A DNA stretch of 64,000 nt from Pantoea nemavictus (GCF_037479095.1 NZ_JBBGZW010000001.1:806001-870000); one strand, 5' to 3'; shown: positions 1 through 10,133, counted from the stretch's first letter. The notes: generated by a model not told the origin, from the letters alone. Made by a program: numbers and translations.

Positions 1-1
1 G

Positions 2-1150
2 GCGCGTTCGCTTGAGCTGCCTGCCATTGTCGGCACCGGCAACGTTACCGCAACCGTGAAAAACGGTGATTTCCTGATCATTGATGGCGTGAATAACAAA
101 ATTTACGTTAATCCATCAGAAGATGTGCTGGAAGAGCTGAAAGCCATTCAGACACAATACCTGTCTGAGAAGCATGAGCTGGCAAAATTGAAAGATCTGC
201 CCGCGATTACGCTGGACGGACATCAGGTTGAAGTCTGCGCCAACATCGGTACAGTGCGCGACGTCGCGGGTGCTGAACGTAACGGCGCTGAAGGCGTTGG
301 CTTGTATCGTACCGAATTCCTGTTTATGGACCGTGATTCACTGCCAACTGAAGAAGAGCAGTTCCAGGCTTACAAAGCCGTGGCGGAAGCTGTGGGTTCA
401 CAGGCGGTCATCGTGCGTACCATGGATATCGGTGGCGACAAAGATCTGCCTTACATGAACCTGCCGAAAGAGGACAACCCGTTCCTCGGCTGGCGCGCGA
501 TCCGTATCGCGATGGACCGTAAAGAGATTCTGCATGCGCAGCTGCGCGCAATTCTGCGTGCCTCCTCTTTCGGAAAATTACGCATCATGTTCCCAATGAT
601 TATTTCAGTAGAAGAAGTTCGCATCCTGAAAGGCGAGCTGGAGCTGCTGAAAGCGCAACTGCGCGAAGAGGGCAAATCCTTTGATGAGACCATTGAAGTG
701 GGCATCATGGTGGAAACGCCAGCCTCCGCAGTGATTGCCCGCCATCTGGCGAAAGAAGTCGACTTCTTTAGTATTGGGACAAATGACCTGACGCAGTATA
801 CTCTGGCGGTCGATCGTGGTAATGATTTGATTTCACACCTCTATAACCCAATGACGCCGTCTGTTCTTGGCCTCATTAAGCAAGTGATCGATGCATCACA
901 TGCCGAAGGGAAATGGACCGGCATGTGTGGTGAGCTGGCTGGTGATGAACGTGCTACACTACTGTTACTGGGAATGGGGCTGGATGAATTCAGCATGAGC
1001 GCCATTTCAATCCCAAGCATCAAGAAGATCATTCGTAATACTAATTTCGAAGATGCGAAGGCATTGGCGGAGCAGGCTCTGGATCAACCGACAGCGGATG
1101 ATTTGATGAATTTGGTCAACAAGTTCATCAAAGAAAAAACGCTCTGCTGA
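2..1150 (+). CDS. ptsI: Phosphoenolpyruvate-protein phosphotransferase (PTS enzyme I), 5' end outside window
   Basis: C-terminal part of PTS enzyme I, the cytoplasmic protein that takes phosphate from PEP and passes it to HPr. The reading frame is open from base 2 and begins inside the protein at [11 protein letters not shown], so the phosphorylated-histidine domain lies mostly upstream of the window. The PEP-binding TIM-barrel is complete: [21 protein letters not shown] and the active-site cysteine segment [10 protein letters not shown] are all present. crr follows after 41 bp, the usual ptsHI-crr order. The ATG-like start that a gene finder would pick near base 56 is actually an internal GTG valine codon. 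Confidence 0.97.
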   Translation, partial: ARSLELPAIVGTGNVTATVKNGDFLIIDGVNNKIYVNPSEDVLEELKAIQTQYLSEKHELAKLKDLPAITLDGHQVEVCANIGTVRDVAGAERNGAEGVGLYRTEFLFMDRDSLPTEEEQFQAYKAVAEAVGSQAVIVRTMDIGGDKDLPYMNLPKEDNPFLGWRAIRIAMDRKEILHAQLRAILRASSFGKLRIMFPMIISVEEVRILKGELELLKAQLREEGKSFDETIEVGIMVETPASAVIARHLAKEVDFFSIGTNDLTQYTLAVDRGNDLISHLYNPMTPSVLGLIKQVIDASHAEGKWTGMCGELAGDERATLLLLGMGLDEFSMSAISIPSIKKIIRNTNFEDAKALAEQALDQPTADDLMNLVNKFIKEKTLC

Positions 1151-1191
1151 TCCACGGACGCTAGCCTCAAATTACTGCTTAGGAGAAGATC

Positions 1192-1695
1192 ATGGGTTTG
1201 TTTTCTAAACTTTTTGGCGAAAAATCAGAGAGCGCGTCAGGCACTATTGATATCGTTGCGCCTCTGTCAGGCGAAATCGTAAATATCGAAGACGTACCTG
1301 ATGTGGTATTCGCTGAGAAAATTGTTGGCGACGGTATCGCAATCAAACCAACCGGCAACAAAATGGTTGCACCAGTTGATGGTACTATCGGCAAGATTTT
1401 CGAAACTAACCACGCATTTTCAATCGAGTCTGATAACGGCATTGAGCTATTTGTTCACTTCGGTATCGATACGGTTGAGCTTAAAGGTGAAGGTTTCAAA
1501 CGCATCGCTGAAGAAGGCCAGAAGGTTAAGAAAGGCGACGTGGTGATCGAGTTTGATCTGGCATTGCTGGAAGAGAAAGCTAAATCCACGCTGACGCCGG
1601 TTGTAATCTCGAACATGGACGAGATTAAAGACCTGATCAAACTCTCCGGTCAGGTAACGGTTGGCGAAACGCCGGTTATCCGTATCAGGAAGTAA
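1192..1695 (+). CDS. crr: PTS glucose-specific enzyme IIA (EIIA-Glc)
   Basis: Soluble phosphocarrier that receives phosphate from HPr and passes it to glucose-type EIIB domains. In enterics it also controls adenylate cyclase and inducer exclusion. The 167-residue product has the usual length (169 in E. coli). The two active-site histidines are visible at about residues 74 ([10 protein letters not shown]) and 89 ([10 protein letters not shown]). The ATG follows a strong ribosome site (TTAGGAGAAG). The gene lies directly after ptsI and ends at a strong terminator, which closes the pts operon. Confidence 0.98.
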   Translation: MGLFSKLFGEKSESASGTIDIVAPLSGEIVNIEDVPDVVFAEKIVGDGIAIKPTGNKMVAPVDGTIGKIFETNHAFSIESDNGIELFVHFGIDTVELKGEGFKRIAEEGQKVKKGDVVIEFDLALLEEKAKSTLTPVVISNMDEIKDLIKLSGQVTVGETPVIRIRK

Positions 1696-1718
1696 GCTTC
1701 GGCTGATTCGTGAGAATT

Positions 1719-1748
1719 AAAAACGGCGCCCATTGGGTGCCGTTTTTG
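1719..1748 (+). terminator. Intrinsic terminator of the pts operon
   Basis: GC-rich hairpin (AACGGCGCCCA paired with TGGGTGCCGTT, small mismatch) followed by a run of T, 24 bp after the crr stop. The A-run on its left side could also let it act for the convergent histidine kinase gene. Confidence 0.85.
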
Positions 1749-1832
1749 TTTGAGAGAATGGTTGAAGCTACCGGCCTCCTGCCTTTATCAGCAAACAAAA
1801 TGCCTGAAGAGGTTGAACACCCACGTAAAATA

Positions 1833-3194
1833 TTAATCCTGCTTCCAGCGCGGCAGCCTTAACGTCAACTCTAATCCCCCTTCCGGGCGATTTACCGCCT
1901 GTACTTCACCGTGATGCGCCAGAATCACTTTGCGTACGATGGAAAGCCCCAATCCATAGCCTTTACCCATCAGCGGTGAATTGACCCGGACAAAGGGATC
2001 AAAAATGCTCGAGAGCTTCTCATCATCCACGCCCGGTCCTTGATCGCGCACGCTAATCGCCAGCCACTGATTTTCCGCTTGTAAGCTCACGTTGATGTGT
2101 TGCCCTTTATGCGAGAAACGCAGCGCATTGCGCAGCACATTCTCTACGCCACGGCGGATCAGCTCGGCGTTGCCATGAACGGTATAATCCGCATTTTCAT
2201 CAACATGAAAATCGACTTTCACACCCGGAATCTGCGCTTCGTAGCGCACATCTGTTACCACCGCATGCAGCAGCCCAGTCAGGTCGAAATACTGCTCGCC
2301 CGGCATACTCTCGTGCTCAGCACGCGAAAGTGTCAGCAACTCACCAATCATCTTATCGAGGCGGCGCGCTTCCTCATCAATACGATTGAGTGAAGATGCT
2401 ACCGATTCTGGTGTCTGGCGCGCCAGTCCGGTCGCCAGCTGCAAACGCGCCAGCGGTGAACGTAGCTCGTGCGAAATATCATGCAGCAGCTCCTCACGCG
2501 CTTTTACCAGCGTATCAAGGCGCTCTACCATTGCGTCAAAGTCCTGCGCAACGTTCGAGAGCTCATCATGACGTTTACGCATCACCGGATAGAGTCGCAC
2601 CGATAAGTCACCGCTGGAGACGCGCGCAAAGCCTTCGCGCAGTTGACGCATCGGACGCGTCAGGTTCCACGCCAGTAGCAGGCTGAACAGCAGCCCGAGC
2701 GCACCGGCGAAGGTGAACATCGGTTCAGGAATATTGAGGATACGGCGCGGCCCGCCACCGCCCATCGAACTGTCTTGCCGCAAGCCTTTAACGTCGTAGC
2801 GCAGTTCATACTGTTTACCGTCCTGCCCTTTCACCCAACGCACAATGACCTCGGGAAAAGGTCCATGGAAGGGTGCGCTAAAGGTTTCAGGCGGAGCATT
2901 ACCTGACATGGCAGCAGGTTTATCGTGCTGAATAACAGAAAAGAATTGGCGGTCGTTCGGTTCCCAATCCGCCATCATGTCATCCAGCGAACTGAGTCCA
3001 CCGCGTTCCAGAACCGAAACCGCTGATGCCATTTGCAGATTAACGATGCGGCGAATGGCGACGATTTCCGGCGGCTCATGACGATTACCCGATAGCGTAA
3101 AGCCAAGCCACAACAGTTGGCTGATGATGACAAACACAATCCAGAAGCCCAGCAAAATCTTCCAAAACATGCGGCCGCGGTAGCTGTGTTTCAT
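1833..3194 (-). CDS. CpxA-like sensor histidine kinase
   Basis: Inner-membrane sensor kinase of 453 residues. Visible order: TM1 (about 11-33), a periplasmic sensor region (about 34-158), TM2 (about 160-178), HAMP (about 178-230), the phosphoacceptor H-box HDISHELRSPLAR with His at about 242, then an ATPase domain with N-box ENVLRNALRFS, G1 DQGPGVD and G2 GKGYGLGLSIV. The H-box and HAMP are close to CpxA, but the periplasmic sensor looks unrelated, so this is a paralogue and not the cell's orthologous cpxA. Its ATG overlaps the stop of the response regulator by 4 bp, so the two are co-translated. The signal it senses cannot be read from sequence. Confidence 0.88.
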   Translation of the reverse strand: MKHSYRGRMFWKILLGFWIVFVIISQLLWLGFTLSGNRHEPPEIVAIRRIVNLQMASAVSVLERGGLSSLDDMMADWEPNDRQFFSVIQHDKPAAMSGNAPPETFSAPFHGPFPEVIVRWVKGQDGKQYELRYDVKGLRQDSSMGGGGPRRILNIPEPMFTFAGALGLLFSLLLAWNLTRPMRQLREGFARVSSGDLSVRLYPVMRKRHDELSNVAQDFDAMVERLDTLVKAREELLHDISHELRSPLARLQLATGLARQTPESVASSLNRIDEEARRLDKMIGELLTLSRAEHESMPGEQYFDLTGLLHAVVTDVRYEAQIPGVKVDFHVDENADYTVHGNAELIRRGVENVLRNALRFSHKGQHINVSLQAENQWLAISVRDQGPGVDDEKLSSIFDPFVRVNSPLMGKGYGLGLSIVRKVILAHHGEVQAVNRPEGGLELTLRLPRWKQD

Positions 3195-3871
3195 CGAATG
3201 CGGTAACCAATACTGCGCACTGTTTCAATGTTGATGCTATCGGCAGTTAAGGCTGCCAACTTTTGGCGGATGTTACTGATATGCACGTCAACGCTGCGAT
3301 CGTAGGCTTCGCGCGGACGGCCAAGCCCCTTTTCCGACAGTTCATCCTTTGACACCACGCGATCCGGCGCGCGCAGCAGCAGATCCAGCAAGTTAAACTC
3401 AGATGCTGTCAGATCGAACGCTTTACCCTGCCATTCGGTAATGCGTGTCGCGGGATTAAGGCTGAGATCGCCCCAGCGCAGTAGCTCTTTCTTGTCCGGA
3501 ACCGGCGCCTGATCTTCAAAGCGACGCAGGACGGCGCGCAGACGGGCCACCAGCTCACGCGGGTAGCACGGTTTTGGCATGTAATCGTCAGCACCCATCT
3601 CCAGACCAATCACGCGATCGATATTGTCACCTTTAGCCGTGAGCATAATCACCGGCAAACGGCTGTTCTGCCGCACTTGGCGCAGCACATCAATACCGCT
3701 CATATCGGGCAGCATGATGTCGAGAATCATAGCGGTATAGTTGCCCGATAACGCGCCTTCCACACCGGCGCTACCGGTTAAAACCAGCTGCGTTTCAAAG
3801 CCTTCAGCAATCAGGTATTGGCTCAGCATGGTGCCAAGTTCTACATCATCATCAACAAGCAGAATTTTCAT
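3191..3871 (-). CDS. CpxR-like OmpR-family response regulator
   Basis: DNA-binding response regulator of 226 residues, partner of the kinase encoded just downstream. The receiver domain has the acidic pocket DDD (about 7-9), the phosphoacceptor Asp at about 51 (ILDIMLPDMSG) and the conserved lysine in MLTAKGD. The C-terminal winged helix carries RAPDRVVSKDELS and VDVHISNIRQKL, as in OmpR/CpxR. It is divergent from true CpxR and ends with SIGYRIR. The upstream gap to cysM contains ACGTT-N3-AACGT (about 3946-3958), which might be an autoregulatory site, although that is speculative. Confidence 0.9.
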   Translation of the reverse strand: MKILLVDDDVELGTMLSQYLIAEGFETQLVLTGSAGVEGALSGNYTAMILDIMLPDMSGIDVLRQVRQNSRLPVIMLTAKGDNIDRVIGLEMGADDYMPKPCYPRELVARLRAVLRRFEDQAPVPDKKELLRWGDLSLNPATRITEWQGKAFDLTASEFNLLDLLLRAPDRVVSKDELSEKGLGRPREAYDRSVDVHISNIRQKLAALTADSINIETVRSIGYRIR

Positions 3872-3983
3872 CTTTATCTCTCGCCTAAATTGCCGCTATT
3901 TTGTCCTGAGTCCGCAACGAACGCAGCCGATTTTACGCGATCCTTACGTTGCTAACGTCAAATGATTATTACGAAGACTATAG

Positions 3984-4025
3984 ACAAAAATGGCCTGGAC
4001 GCACCATGACAGTACATGCAGGCCA
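3984..4025 (-). terminator. Probable cysM terminator
   Basis: Read on the minus strand, TGGCCTG and CAGGCCA (plus-strand 3991-3997 and 4019-4025) pair around a 21-base loop and are followed by five T and TGTC. It sits 23 bp after the cysM stop. Confidence 0.7.
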
Positions 4026-4047
4026 GATAACAGGCGGGAAAGAGGAA

Positions 4048-4929
4048 TCAGTGGAAAACCCCGGTGGAGAGATAGCGGTCGCCACGATCGCAAATAATCG
4101 CCACCACCACGCTGCCAGGCTGCGCTAGCGCAATACGTAATGCGCCAGCAACGGCGCCGCCTGAGCTAACGCCACAGAAAATGCCTTCACGCTGCGCCAG
4201 CGCTCGCATGGTTTCTTCCGCTTCTTGCTGCGCCATGTCGATCACGTCATCGACTAAATCAGGACGATAAATGCCGGGCAAATAAGCCTCAGGCCAGCGA
4301 CGAATACCAGGAATGCTACTGCCCTCTTGCGGCTGCAGGCCAATCACCTGCACCGCTGGCGCGAACTCTTTCAAGTAGCGACCCACGCCGCTTATGGTGC
4401 CGGTGGTGCCCATGCTGGAGACAAAATGCGTCATGCGACCGCGGGTTTGCTGCCAGATTTCCGGGCCGGTAGTGAGATAGTGACCCAGCGGATTATCGGG
4501 ATTGTTGAACTGATCCAACACCCGTCCTTCGCCGCGATCGGCCATTGCCTGGGCGAGATCTCGCGCGCCCTCCATGCCCTGCTCACGCGTCACCAACAGC
4601 AATTCAGCACCGTAGGCGCGCATCGCGTCCTGGCGCTCCTGGCTCATGTTATCAGGCATCAGCAAACGCAGTTTGTAGCCTTTCATTGCGGCGATCATCG
4701 CCAGCGCAATACCGGTATTACCGCTGGTCGCTTCAATCAAGGTATCGCCCGGTTTAATCTCGCCGCGGAGCTCTGCGTGATGAATCATCGACCAGGCGGC
4801 GCGATCTTTTACCGAGCCGGCTGGATTATTGCCTTCCAGCTTTAGCCAGATTTCGCTGCCGTTGTCAGGCGTCAGACGCTGCAACTTTATCAACGGCGTA
4901 TTGCCGATGGTATTTTCCAGTGTGGTCAC
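4048..4929 (-). CDS. cysM: Cysteine synthase B (O-acetylserine sulfhydrylase B)
   Basis: PLP enzyme that makes cysteine from O-acetylserine and sulfide, or S-sulfocysteine from thiosulfate. The PLP lysine is at about 41 (AGSVKDRAAW), the substrate loop TSGNTGIALA follows, and the phosphate-binding segment SSMGTTGTISG is present. The start is a GTG (GTG-ACC-ACA-CTG) aligned to the E. coli N-terminus. The product is 293 residues, about 10 shorter at the C-terminus than in E. coli (ends STGVFH). It lies downstream of cysPTWA, as is typical, but a strong hairpin separates it from cysA, so it may depend on read-through or its own promoter. Confidence 0.96.
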   Translation of the reverse strand: MTTLENTIGNTPLIKLQRLTPDNGSEIWLKLEGNNPAGSVKDRAAWSMIHHAELRGEIKPGDTLIEATSGNTGIALAMIAAMKGYKLRLLMPDNMSQERQDAMRAYGAELLLVTREQGMEGARDLAQAMADRGEGRVLDQFNNPDNPLGHYLTTGPEIWQQTRGRMTHFVSSMGTTGTISGVGRYLKEFAPAVQVIGLQPQEGSSIPGIRRWPEAYLPGIYRPDLVDDVIDMAQQEAEETMRALAQREGIFCGVSSGGAVAGALRIALAQPGSVVVAIICDRGDRYLSTGVFH

Positions 4930-4955
4930 GGTTTGATTCCAGACGAAAGAGAGGC

Positions 4956-4984
4956 AAATAAAACGGGCGGGAAAGTCCCGCCCG
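4956..4984 (-). terminator. Terminator or attenuator between cysA and cysM
   Basis: Perfect 9-bp GC stem (CGGGCGGGA / TCCCGCCCG, 3-base loop) followed on the minus strand by TTTTATTT. It lies between the cysA stop and the cysM GTG. Confidence 0.85.
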
Positions 4985-5001
4985 AAGGAGTGTCAAAAAT
5001 A

Positions 5002-6090
5002 TCAGGCGCTTTCGGCAAAGGCAACCGGGCGCAGCGGCGTAGTACCATGGTAAATTCGCGCCTGTTGCAGGCCGATAAATAGACGTTCGCCACGTATTGG
5101 CGCGGTATGGTCACCGTCGAACACCACGGAAAACGCTTCACCTTGCCAGCCACTCGGCTGTACCACCAGCTGCCAGAAGTGGCCGCGCGGGCTAATTTCC
5201 AGCACCTGCACCGGCAGCGGAGTTTCCAGGCTGCTCTGGCGCGATACATCAATTTCCCATGGACGCAGGAACAGCTCTACCTCGCCCTGATGCGCTGGCG
5301 TATAGCCTAGCGGCCAGCGATGCGCGGCAACATGGAACTGCGAGCCGTGCACTTCGCCATCAAAGCGATTCACTTCGCCGAGGAACTCGAGCACAAAGCG
5401 GGTAGCCGGATCGCGCCATACGTCATCTGGCGTGCCAACCTGTTCAATATTGCCCTGGCTCATCACTACCACCGTATCGGCCACTTCCATCGCCTCTTCC
5501 TGGTCGTGGGTGACGAACACGCTGGTAAACTTCAACTCTTCATGCAGCTGACGCAGCCAGCGACGTAGCTCTTTACGCACCTGCGCATCAAGCGCACCAA
5601 ACGGCTCATCCAGCAGCAAGATTTGCGGTTCGACGGCCAGCGCACGCGCTAGCGCCACGCGCTGCTTCTGTCCGCCTGAAAGCTGGGCCGGGAAGCGATT
5701 GGCCAGATGGGCTAGCTGCACCATCTCCAGCAGACGCGTTACGCGCTTTTTGATCTCTGCCGCATTCGGCCGCTCACGGCGCGGCAGCACCGTCAGACCA
5801 AAGGCGATGTTGTCGAACACCGTCATATGGCGGAACAGCGCGTAGTGCTGGAACACAAAGCCGACCTGACGATCGCGCGCATGGATGCGGCTCACATCTT
5901 TACCATTAAAATGGATCTGCCCACTATTCTGATGTTCCAGTCCGGCGATAATGCGCAGCAGCGTGGTTTTCCCGGAACCGGACGGTCCCAGCAGCGCCAC
6001 CATCTTGCCGGAAGGAATATCCAGAGAGATGTCGTTCAGTACCGACGTGCGGTCAAACGCTTTGTTAATCTGTTTAATCTCAATGCTCAT
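5002..6090 (-). CDS. cysA: Sulfate/thiosulfate ABC importer ATPase
   Basis: ATP-hydrolysing subunit of the CysPTWA importer. Walker [10 protein letters not shown] is at about 35-43, the ABC signature LSGGQKQR at about 137, and Walker [12 protein letters not shown] follows. The C-terminal extension is the CysA/TOBE-like regulatory region. The 362 residues match the family (365 in E. coli). The start overlaps the cysW stop by 11 bp, implying translational coupling. In enterics the operon is activated by CysB under sulfur limitation. Confidence 0.97.
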   Translation of the reverse strand: MSIEIKQINKAFDRTSVLNDISLDIPSGKMVALLGPSGSGKTTLLRIIAGLEHQNSGQIHFNGKDVSRIHARDRQVGFVFQHYALFRHMTVFDNIAFGLTVLPRRERPNAAEIKKRVTRLLEMVQLAHLANRFPAQLSGGQKQRVALARALAVEPQILLLDEPFGALDAQVRKELRRWLRQLHEELKFTSVFVTHDQEEAMEVADTVVVMSQGNIEQVGTPDDVWRDPATRFVLEFLGEVNRFDGEVHGSQFHVAAHRWPLGYTPAHQGEVELFLRPWEIDVSRQSSLETPLPVQVLEISPRGHFWQLVVQPSGWQGEAFSVVFDGDHTAPIRGERLFIGLQQARIYHGTTPLRPVAFAESA

Positions 6091-6952
6091 GATTTTCCTC
6101 CTGTAGGCGCTTCTGCTGATGCTCTAAACGCCACTGCACCACGCTTTTCAGAAACAGCGTTACAATTGCCATCAGGGTCAGCAGCGCGGCGGCGGTAAAA
6201 GCGCCTACGGTGTTGTAATCCTGATGCAGTAATTCAACCTGAAGCGGCAAAGTATAGGTTTCGCCGCGAATCGATCCCGAAACTACCGAGACCGCACCAA
6301 ATTCACCAATGGCACGTGCGTTGGTCAGCACCACGCCATACATCAGTGCCCAGCGGATATTTGGCAGCGTGACGCGACGGAACATCTGCCAGCCGGAGGC
6401 GCCAAGCAGCACCGCGGCCTCATCTTCATGACTGCCCTGGCTCAGCATCACCGGCACCAGCTCACGCACCACAAACGGACAGGTGACGAAGATGGTTGCC
6501 AGCACCATGCCCGGCCAGGAGAACATAATCTGAATATTGTGCGCATCCAGCCAGCCGCCTGCGGGACCGTTAACGCCCCAGAACAGCAGATACATCAAAC
6601 CGGCGACCACCGGTGATACGGCAAAGGGGATATCAAACAGCGTTAACAGCAGCTGGCGTCCCGGGAAGGTAAAGCGCGTTACTAACCACGCCAGCAGCGT
6701 GCCGAACACCAGATTGACCGGCACGGTAATCAGCGCCACCAGGATGGTCAGCCAGATGGCGTGCAACATATCGCCATCTTTCAGGTTATTCAGCGAGGCA
6801 ACCAAACCCTGGTTGAGCGCTTCCCAAAAGATCGACACCATCGGCACCACCAGCAGCAGGATGGAAACCAGCGCACCGATACCAATCAGCAGCCACTTGC
6901 CCCAGTTGATGGGCTGGCGTTCGGCGTGATTGATGTGTGAAATCTCCGCCAT
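6080..6952 (-). CDS. cysW: Sulfate/thiosulfate ABC importer permease CysW
   Basis: Inner-membrane permease of 290 residues with about six membrane segments and the ABC-docking EAA loop ([19 protein letters not shown]). It pairs with CysT to form the channel. It follows cysT with a 1-bp stop/start overlap and overlaps cysA by 11 bp. Confidence 0.96.
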   Translation of the reverse strand: MAEISHINHAERQPINWGKWLLIGIGALVSILLLVVPMVSIFWEALNQGLVASLNNLKDGDMLHAIWLTILVALITVPVNLVFGTLLAWLVTRFTFPGRQLLLTLFDIPFAVSPVVAGLMYLLFWGVNGPAGGWLDAHNIQIMFSWPGMVLATIFVTCPFVVRELVPVMLSQGSHEDEAAVLLGASGWQMFRRVTLPNIRWALMYGVVLTNARAIGEFGAVSVVSGSIRGETYTLPLQVELLHQDYNTVGAFTAAALLTLMAIVTLFLKSVVQWRLEHQQKRLQEENHEH

Positions 6953-7785
6953 CAGTGACCTCCTAAGCGACGGCCAAAGCGGCTCTGCAAGGTGTTAATA
7001 GCGAACAGCAACAGCAGCGACGCTGCCATGATCACGGAAGCAATCGCGCTCGCCGCCGGGTAATCGAACTCCTGCAGGCGGACAAAAATCATCAACGAGG
7101 TCACTTCCGTTTTCCAGGCAATGTTGCCGGCGATAAAGATCACCGCGCCAAATTCACCAATGCTGCGGGTAAACGACAGCGCGGTACCGGCTAGCAACGC
7201 TGGCGCCACTTCTGGCAGCACCACGCGACGGAAACTCTGCCAGCGGGTTGCTCCCAGGGTTTCTGCCGCCTCTTCATATTCCGGACCAAGCTCTTCCAGT
7301 ACCGGCTGCACGGTACGCACTACAAACGGGATACTGGTGAACGCCATGGCGACGGCGATGCCGAGCCAGGTGTAAGAAACTTTGATATCAAAATGCGCCA
7401 GCCATTGACCGTACCAACCGTTGACCGAAAACAGGCCCGCCAGCGTTAAACCCGCGACTGCGGTGGGCAATGCAAACGGCAGATCCATCAAACCATCCAG
7501 CAGCGTGCGGCCCGGGAAGCGATAACGCGTCAGAATCCACGCCATCAACATACCGAACACCGCATTGAACAGCGATGCGACGCCCGCCGCCAGAATCGTC
7601 ACTTTGTACGCGGCAATCAGCTGCGGATGGGTAATCACATCCCAATACTGCGCCAGCGTCATCTGCGACAGCTGCATCAGCAACGCGCTGATCGGCAGCA
7701 GCAGAATCAGGCAGGTGAACAGCAAGCTGGTACCAAGGCTCAGTCCAAAGCCTGGCAAGACACGTTTTTGCGTCAGCGCGAACAT
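6952..7785 (-). CDS. cysT: Sulfate/thiosulfate ABC importer permease CysT (CysU)
   Basis: Second permease of the sulfate importer, 277 residues, with membrane segments across its length and an EAA loop (AAETLGATRWQSFRRVVLP). Its start shares a base with the cysP stop and its stop shares a base with the cysW start, so the four cys genes are packed without gaps. Confidence 0.96.
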   Translation of the reverse strand: MFALTQKRVLPGFGLSLGTSLLFTCLILLLPISALLMQLSQMTLAQYWDVITHPQLIAAYKVTILAAGVASLFNAVFGMLMAWILTRYRFPGRTLLDGLMDLPFALPTAVAGLTLAGLFSVNGWYGQWLAHFDIKVSYTWLGIAVAMAFTSIPFVVRTVQPVLEELGPEYEEAAETLGATRWQSFRRVVLPEVAPALLAGTALSFTRSIGEFGAVIFIAGNIAWKTEVTSLMIFVRLQEFDYPAASAIASVIMAASLLLLFAINTLQSRFGRRLGGH

Positions 7786-8801
7786 TAACCGCGCCCCGCT
7801 GCCAGCAATTTATCCAGCTCACCGTCGCTGGCAAAATGCGTTTTCATCACGTTATCCCAACCACCAAACGCATCGTTAACATTGAACAGCTCGGTCTGCG
7901 GGAAACGATCTTTCTGTTCGGCCATCAGCTGCGGATTGTTCACGCGATAGTAGTAACGGGTGATAATTTTCTGCGCTTCAGGCGAGTAGAGATAATTAAG
8001 ATAGGCTTTGGCGGCGTCAGTGGTGCCGTTGTGCTCGACGTTCTTGTCGATCCACGCCACCGGGAACTCCGCCAGAATGTTGTTTTTCGGTACGATGACT
8101 TCGTATTCGTCTTTGCCGTACTGATTACGGATGTTATTCACTTCCGATTCAAAGCTGATCAGCACATCCCCCAAACCGCGCTCGGCAAAGGTGGTGGTAG
8201 CGCCGCGACCGCCGGTATCAAACACCTCGACGTTTTTGAGGAACTTCGCCATAAAAGCTTCGGTTTTGGCTTTATCTTTGCCATCAGCCTGATCGGCAGC
8301 GCCCCACGCGGCAAGATAGGTATAGCGCCCGTTACCTGAGGTTTTGGGATTAGGGAAGATCAGCTTTACGTTGTCGCGCGCCAGATCGGCCCAGCTATGG
8401 ATCTGCTTCGGATTCCCTTTACGCACCAGGAACGCCATGGTGGAGTAAAAAGGTGAACTGCTGTTGGGCAAGCGTTGTTGCCAGTCCGCCGGAATCAGCT
8501 GACCTTTATCATGCAGCACCTGCACATCCGTTACCTGATTGTAGGTCACCACATCGGCGCGCAGGCCTTGCAGAATCGCCAACGCCTGCTTGGAAGAACC
8601 GGCGTGCGACTGTTTGATAGTCAGCTTGTCGGTGGGATGCGCGGCGTCCCACTGCTTCTCAAAAGGTGCATTCAGGGCGACGAACAGTTCGCGTGAAACA
8701 TCATAAGAACTGTTGAGCAATTCGGTCGCTTGCGCCGCACTCGCGATACTCAGCGAGAGCGCGATACCGCCAAGCCATTTTTTCGAAATCGGAAGTGTCA
8801 T
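7785..8801 (-). CDS. cysP: Thiosulfate/sulfate-binding periplasmic protein
   Basis: Soluble binding protein of the importer. The first 25 or so residues are a Sec signal peptide ending ASAAQA. The mature part has the sulfate-binding family motifs, including SHAGSSKQA and [11 protein letters not shown]. At 338 residues it has the usual length. It is the first gene of the cysPTWA cluster, so the CysB-responsive promoter should lie in the 190 bp up to 8993. No clear CysB site was picked out by eye. Confidence 0.96.
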   Translation of the reverse strand: MTLPISKKWLGGIALSLSIASAAQATELLNSSYDVSRELFVALNAPFEKQWDAAHPTDKLTIKQSHAGSSKQALAILQGLRADVVTYNQVTDVQVLHDKGQLIPADWQQRLPNSSSPFYSTMAFLVRKGNPKQIHSWADLARDNVKLIFPNPKTSGNGRYTYLAAWGAADQADGKDKAKTEAFMAKFLKNVEVFDTGGRGATTTFAERGLGDVLISFESEVNNIRNQYGKDEYEVIVPKNNILAEFPVAWIDKNVEHNGTTDAAKAYLNYLYSPEAQKIITRYYYRVNNPQLMAEQKDRFPQTELFNVNDAFGGWDNVMKTHFASDGELDKLLAAGRG

Positions 8802-8993
8802 GCAGCACCCTGAAAGACGGCGATTAAGCCAATGTCATTAGATGCTGTCAGTGTATTTATAACTCAGGTGAAAGCTGTAACGGTTTTATATATCGTTTAG
8901 GGATTTCAAAGTCTAAAAAGGCATAAGACGGCGGGAGAGTTTATGCAGGAAGTGGAAATATTAGGGACGACCGGGTAGCCGTCCATGTGTCGC

Positions 8994-9608
8994 TTAGCGT
9001 TGCCAGACAAGTTTAGTGATTTTCCAGCTTTTCAAGGTATCGTCCGACGGCATCAAGCCTTCGGGACCATGCCATTCACCGCTATAAATGTAGGAAATGT
9101 GCTGGCTGCCCGGCGCACGGCACTCCACATCACGCGCATCCAGACCGCTGACCATTTTGCAGTTATTGAAGGCTTTGCTGAACTTAGCGCTGAACAGATC
9201 GCCGATTTTGCTGCCGTCCGCCGCTGTGGCATCGGTATCCTGCACCTCAATACGCTCAACACTGGTGCTGCCGTTAATCACCAATTTAACCTTGTCGCCA
9301 TCCAGCGCCTGCCAGAAATCGACCACCTGACCATTCTGCGTGCGCATACCCTGACGCAGTTTGTAGTCGCCGTTCAGCGCTTTATTGATGGCCTCTTCCG
9401 ACATCGAGGTGGTGCTCGTCAGCCCCGCGACGCCTTGTTCGGTCACTTCCAGCGATCCGCCAAACCAGCCCAGCGGGTTGAGCGCTGACCAGTGATAGCT
9501 GAGCGGATTGTACCAATGGCTTTCGTTGGCGCTGGTTGAGGAACCTGAACTGGCGCAGCCGGCCAGAACCATGCTGCTAACCAGCAATGCGTGACGAACA
9601 ACTTTCAT
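8994..9608 (-). CDS. yfeY: YfeY-like outer-membrane lipoprotein
   Basis: Secreted lipoprotein of 204 residues. The N-terminus is a type II signal peptide with lipobox VLAGC (Cys at about 18). The rest resembles YfeY, a protein of unknown function that belongs to the sigma-E envelope-stress regulon in E. coli. It sits before yfeZ-ypeA-amiA, as in E. coli, but the yfeX peroxidase gene is not beside it here. A possible sigma-E promoter lies just upstream. Confidence 0.85.
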   Translation of the reverse strand: MKVVRHALLVSSMVLAGCASSGSSTSANESHWYNPLSYHWSALNPLGWFGGSLEVTEQGVAGLTSTTSMSEEAINKALNGDYKLRQGMRTQNGQVVDFWQALDGDKVKLVINGSTSVERIEVQDTDATAADGSKIGDLFSAKFSKAFNNCKMVSGLDARDVECRAPGSQHISYIYSGEWHGPEGLMPSDDTLKSWKITKLVWQR

Positions 9609-9646
9609 GAAAACTCCTTGATCTGCTAAGCCGATTGGCGTGCCTG

Positions 9647-9673
9647 TTGGAGTCGCAAACCGGCAAAAAGTTT
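9647..9673 (-). promoter_or_regulatory. Possible sigma-E promoter of yfeY
   Basis: On the minus strand AAACTT, 16 bases, then TCCAA. This resembles the sigma-E pattern GGAACTT-N16-TCNAA but lacks the leading GG. It is 39 bp upstream of the yfeY start. The E. coli orthologue is sigma-E dependent, which supports the call. Confidence 0.4.
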
Positions 9674-10133
9674 ACTCGATGTGCTGATGCTCCGGCAGAA
9701 AGCAGTCGCGCAGCCGCTGCTGGGTTTGCAGCCAGAACAGTGCGAGCAAATCGAATAGCGTCAATAACAGTGGCAGCGGGGAATCCGGGAAGGCGCCTTG
9801 CAGCAAACTGGAACCCTGCCACAGCAGGCTAATCAGCAACGATGCACTCAATACGTGACGCCAACTCTGCCACAGGCGCGGCCAGCGCTGACGATAGCCG
9901 GTCAGCAGCAAACCCATAGCGGCCGGAATGCCTAGCGCCAGTCCTAGCCAGAAGCTTTGGCGATCGGGATAGAACAGCGCCAGCAGATCATTACCCTGCT
10001 GACGTGATGCGCCCGCCATCACCAGCAGCAGCCAGGTGCGCGCCTGCAATAATAGAATCAGCCAGAAAAGAAACGGCAGCCGCAGCTGCCCTTTTGCATC
10101 GTACTCTTCAGGAAGGTATTTCAAACCGATCAT
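9672..10133 (-). CDS. yfeZ: YfeZ-like inner-membrane protein (DUF2919)
   Basis: Small membrane protein of 153 residues with about four hydrophobic segments and no catalytic motif. Position between ypeA and yfeY and length (151 in E. coli) support YfeZ. Its start shares a base with the ypeA stop (TAATG), so they are cotranscribed. Function unknown. Confidence 0.83.
   Translation of the reverse strand: MIGLKYLPEEYDAKGQLRLPFLFWLILLLQARTWLLLVMAGASRQQGNDLLALFYPDRQSFWLGLALGIPAAMGLLLTGYRQRWPRLWQSWRHVLSASLLISLLWQGSSLLQGAFPDSPLPLLLTLFDLLALFWLQTQQRLRDCFLPEHQHIE

Noticed and set aside
6428..9488. Long plus-strand ORFs opposite cysW, cysT, cysP and yfeY
   Set aside because: They are antisense shadows of well-supported genes with strong codon bias.
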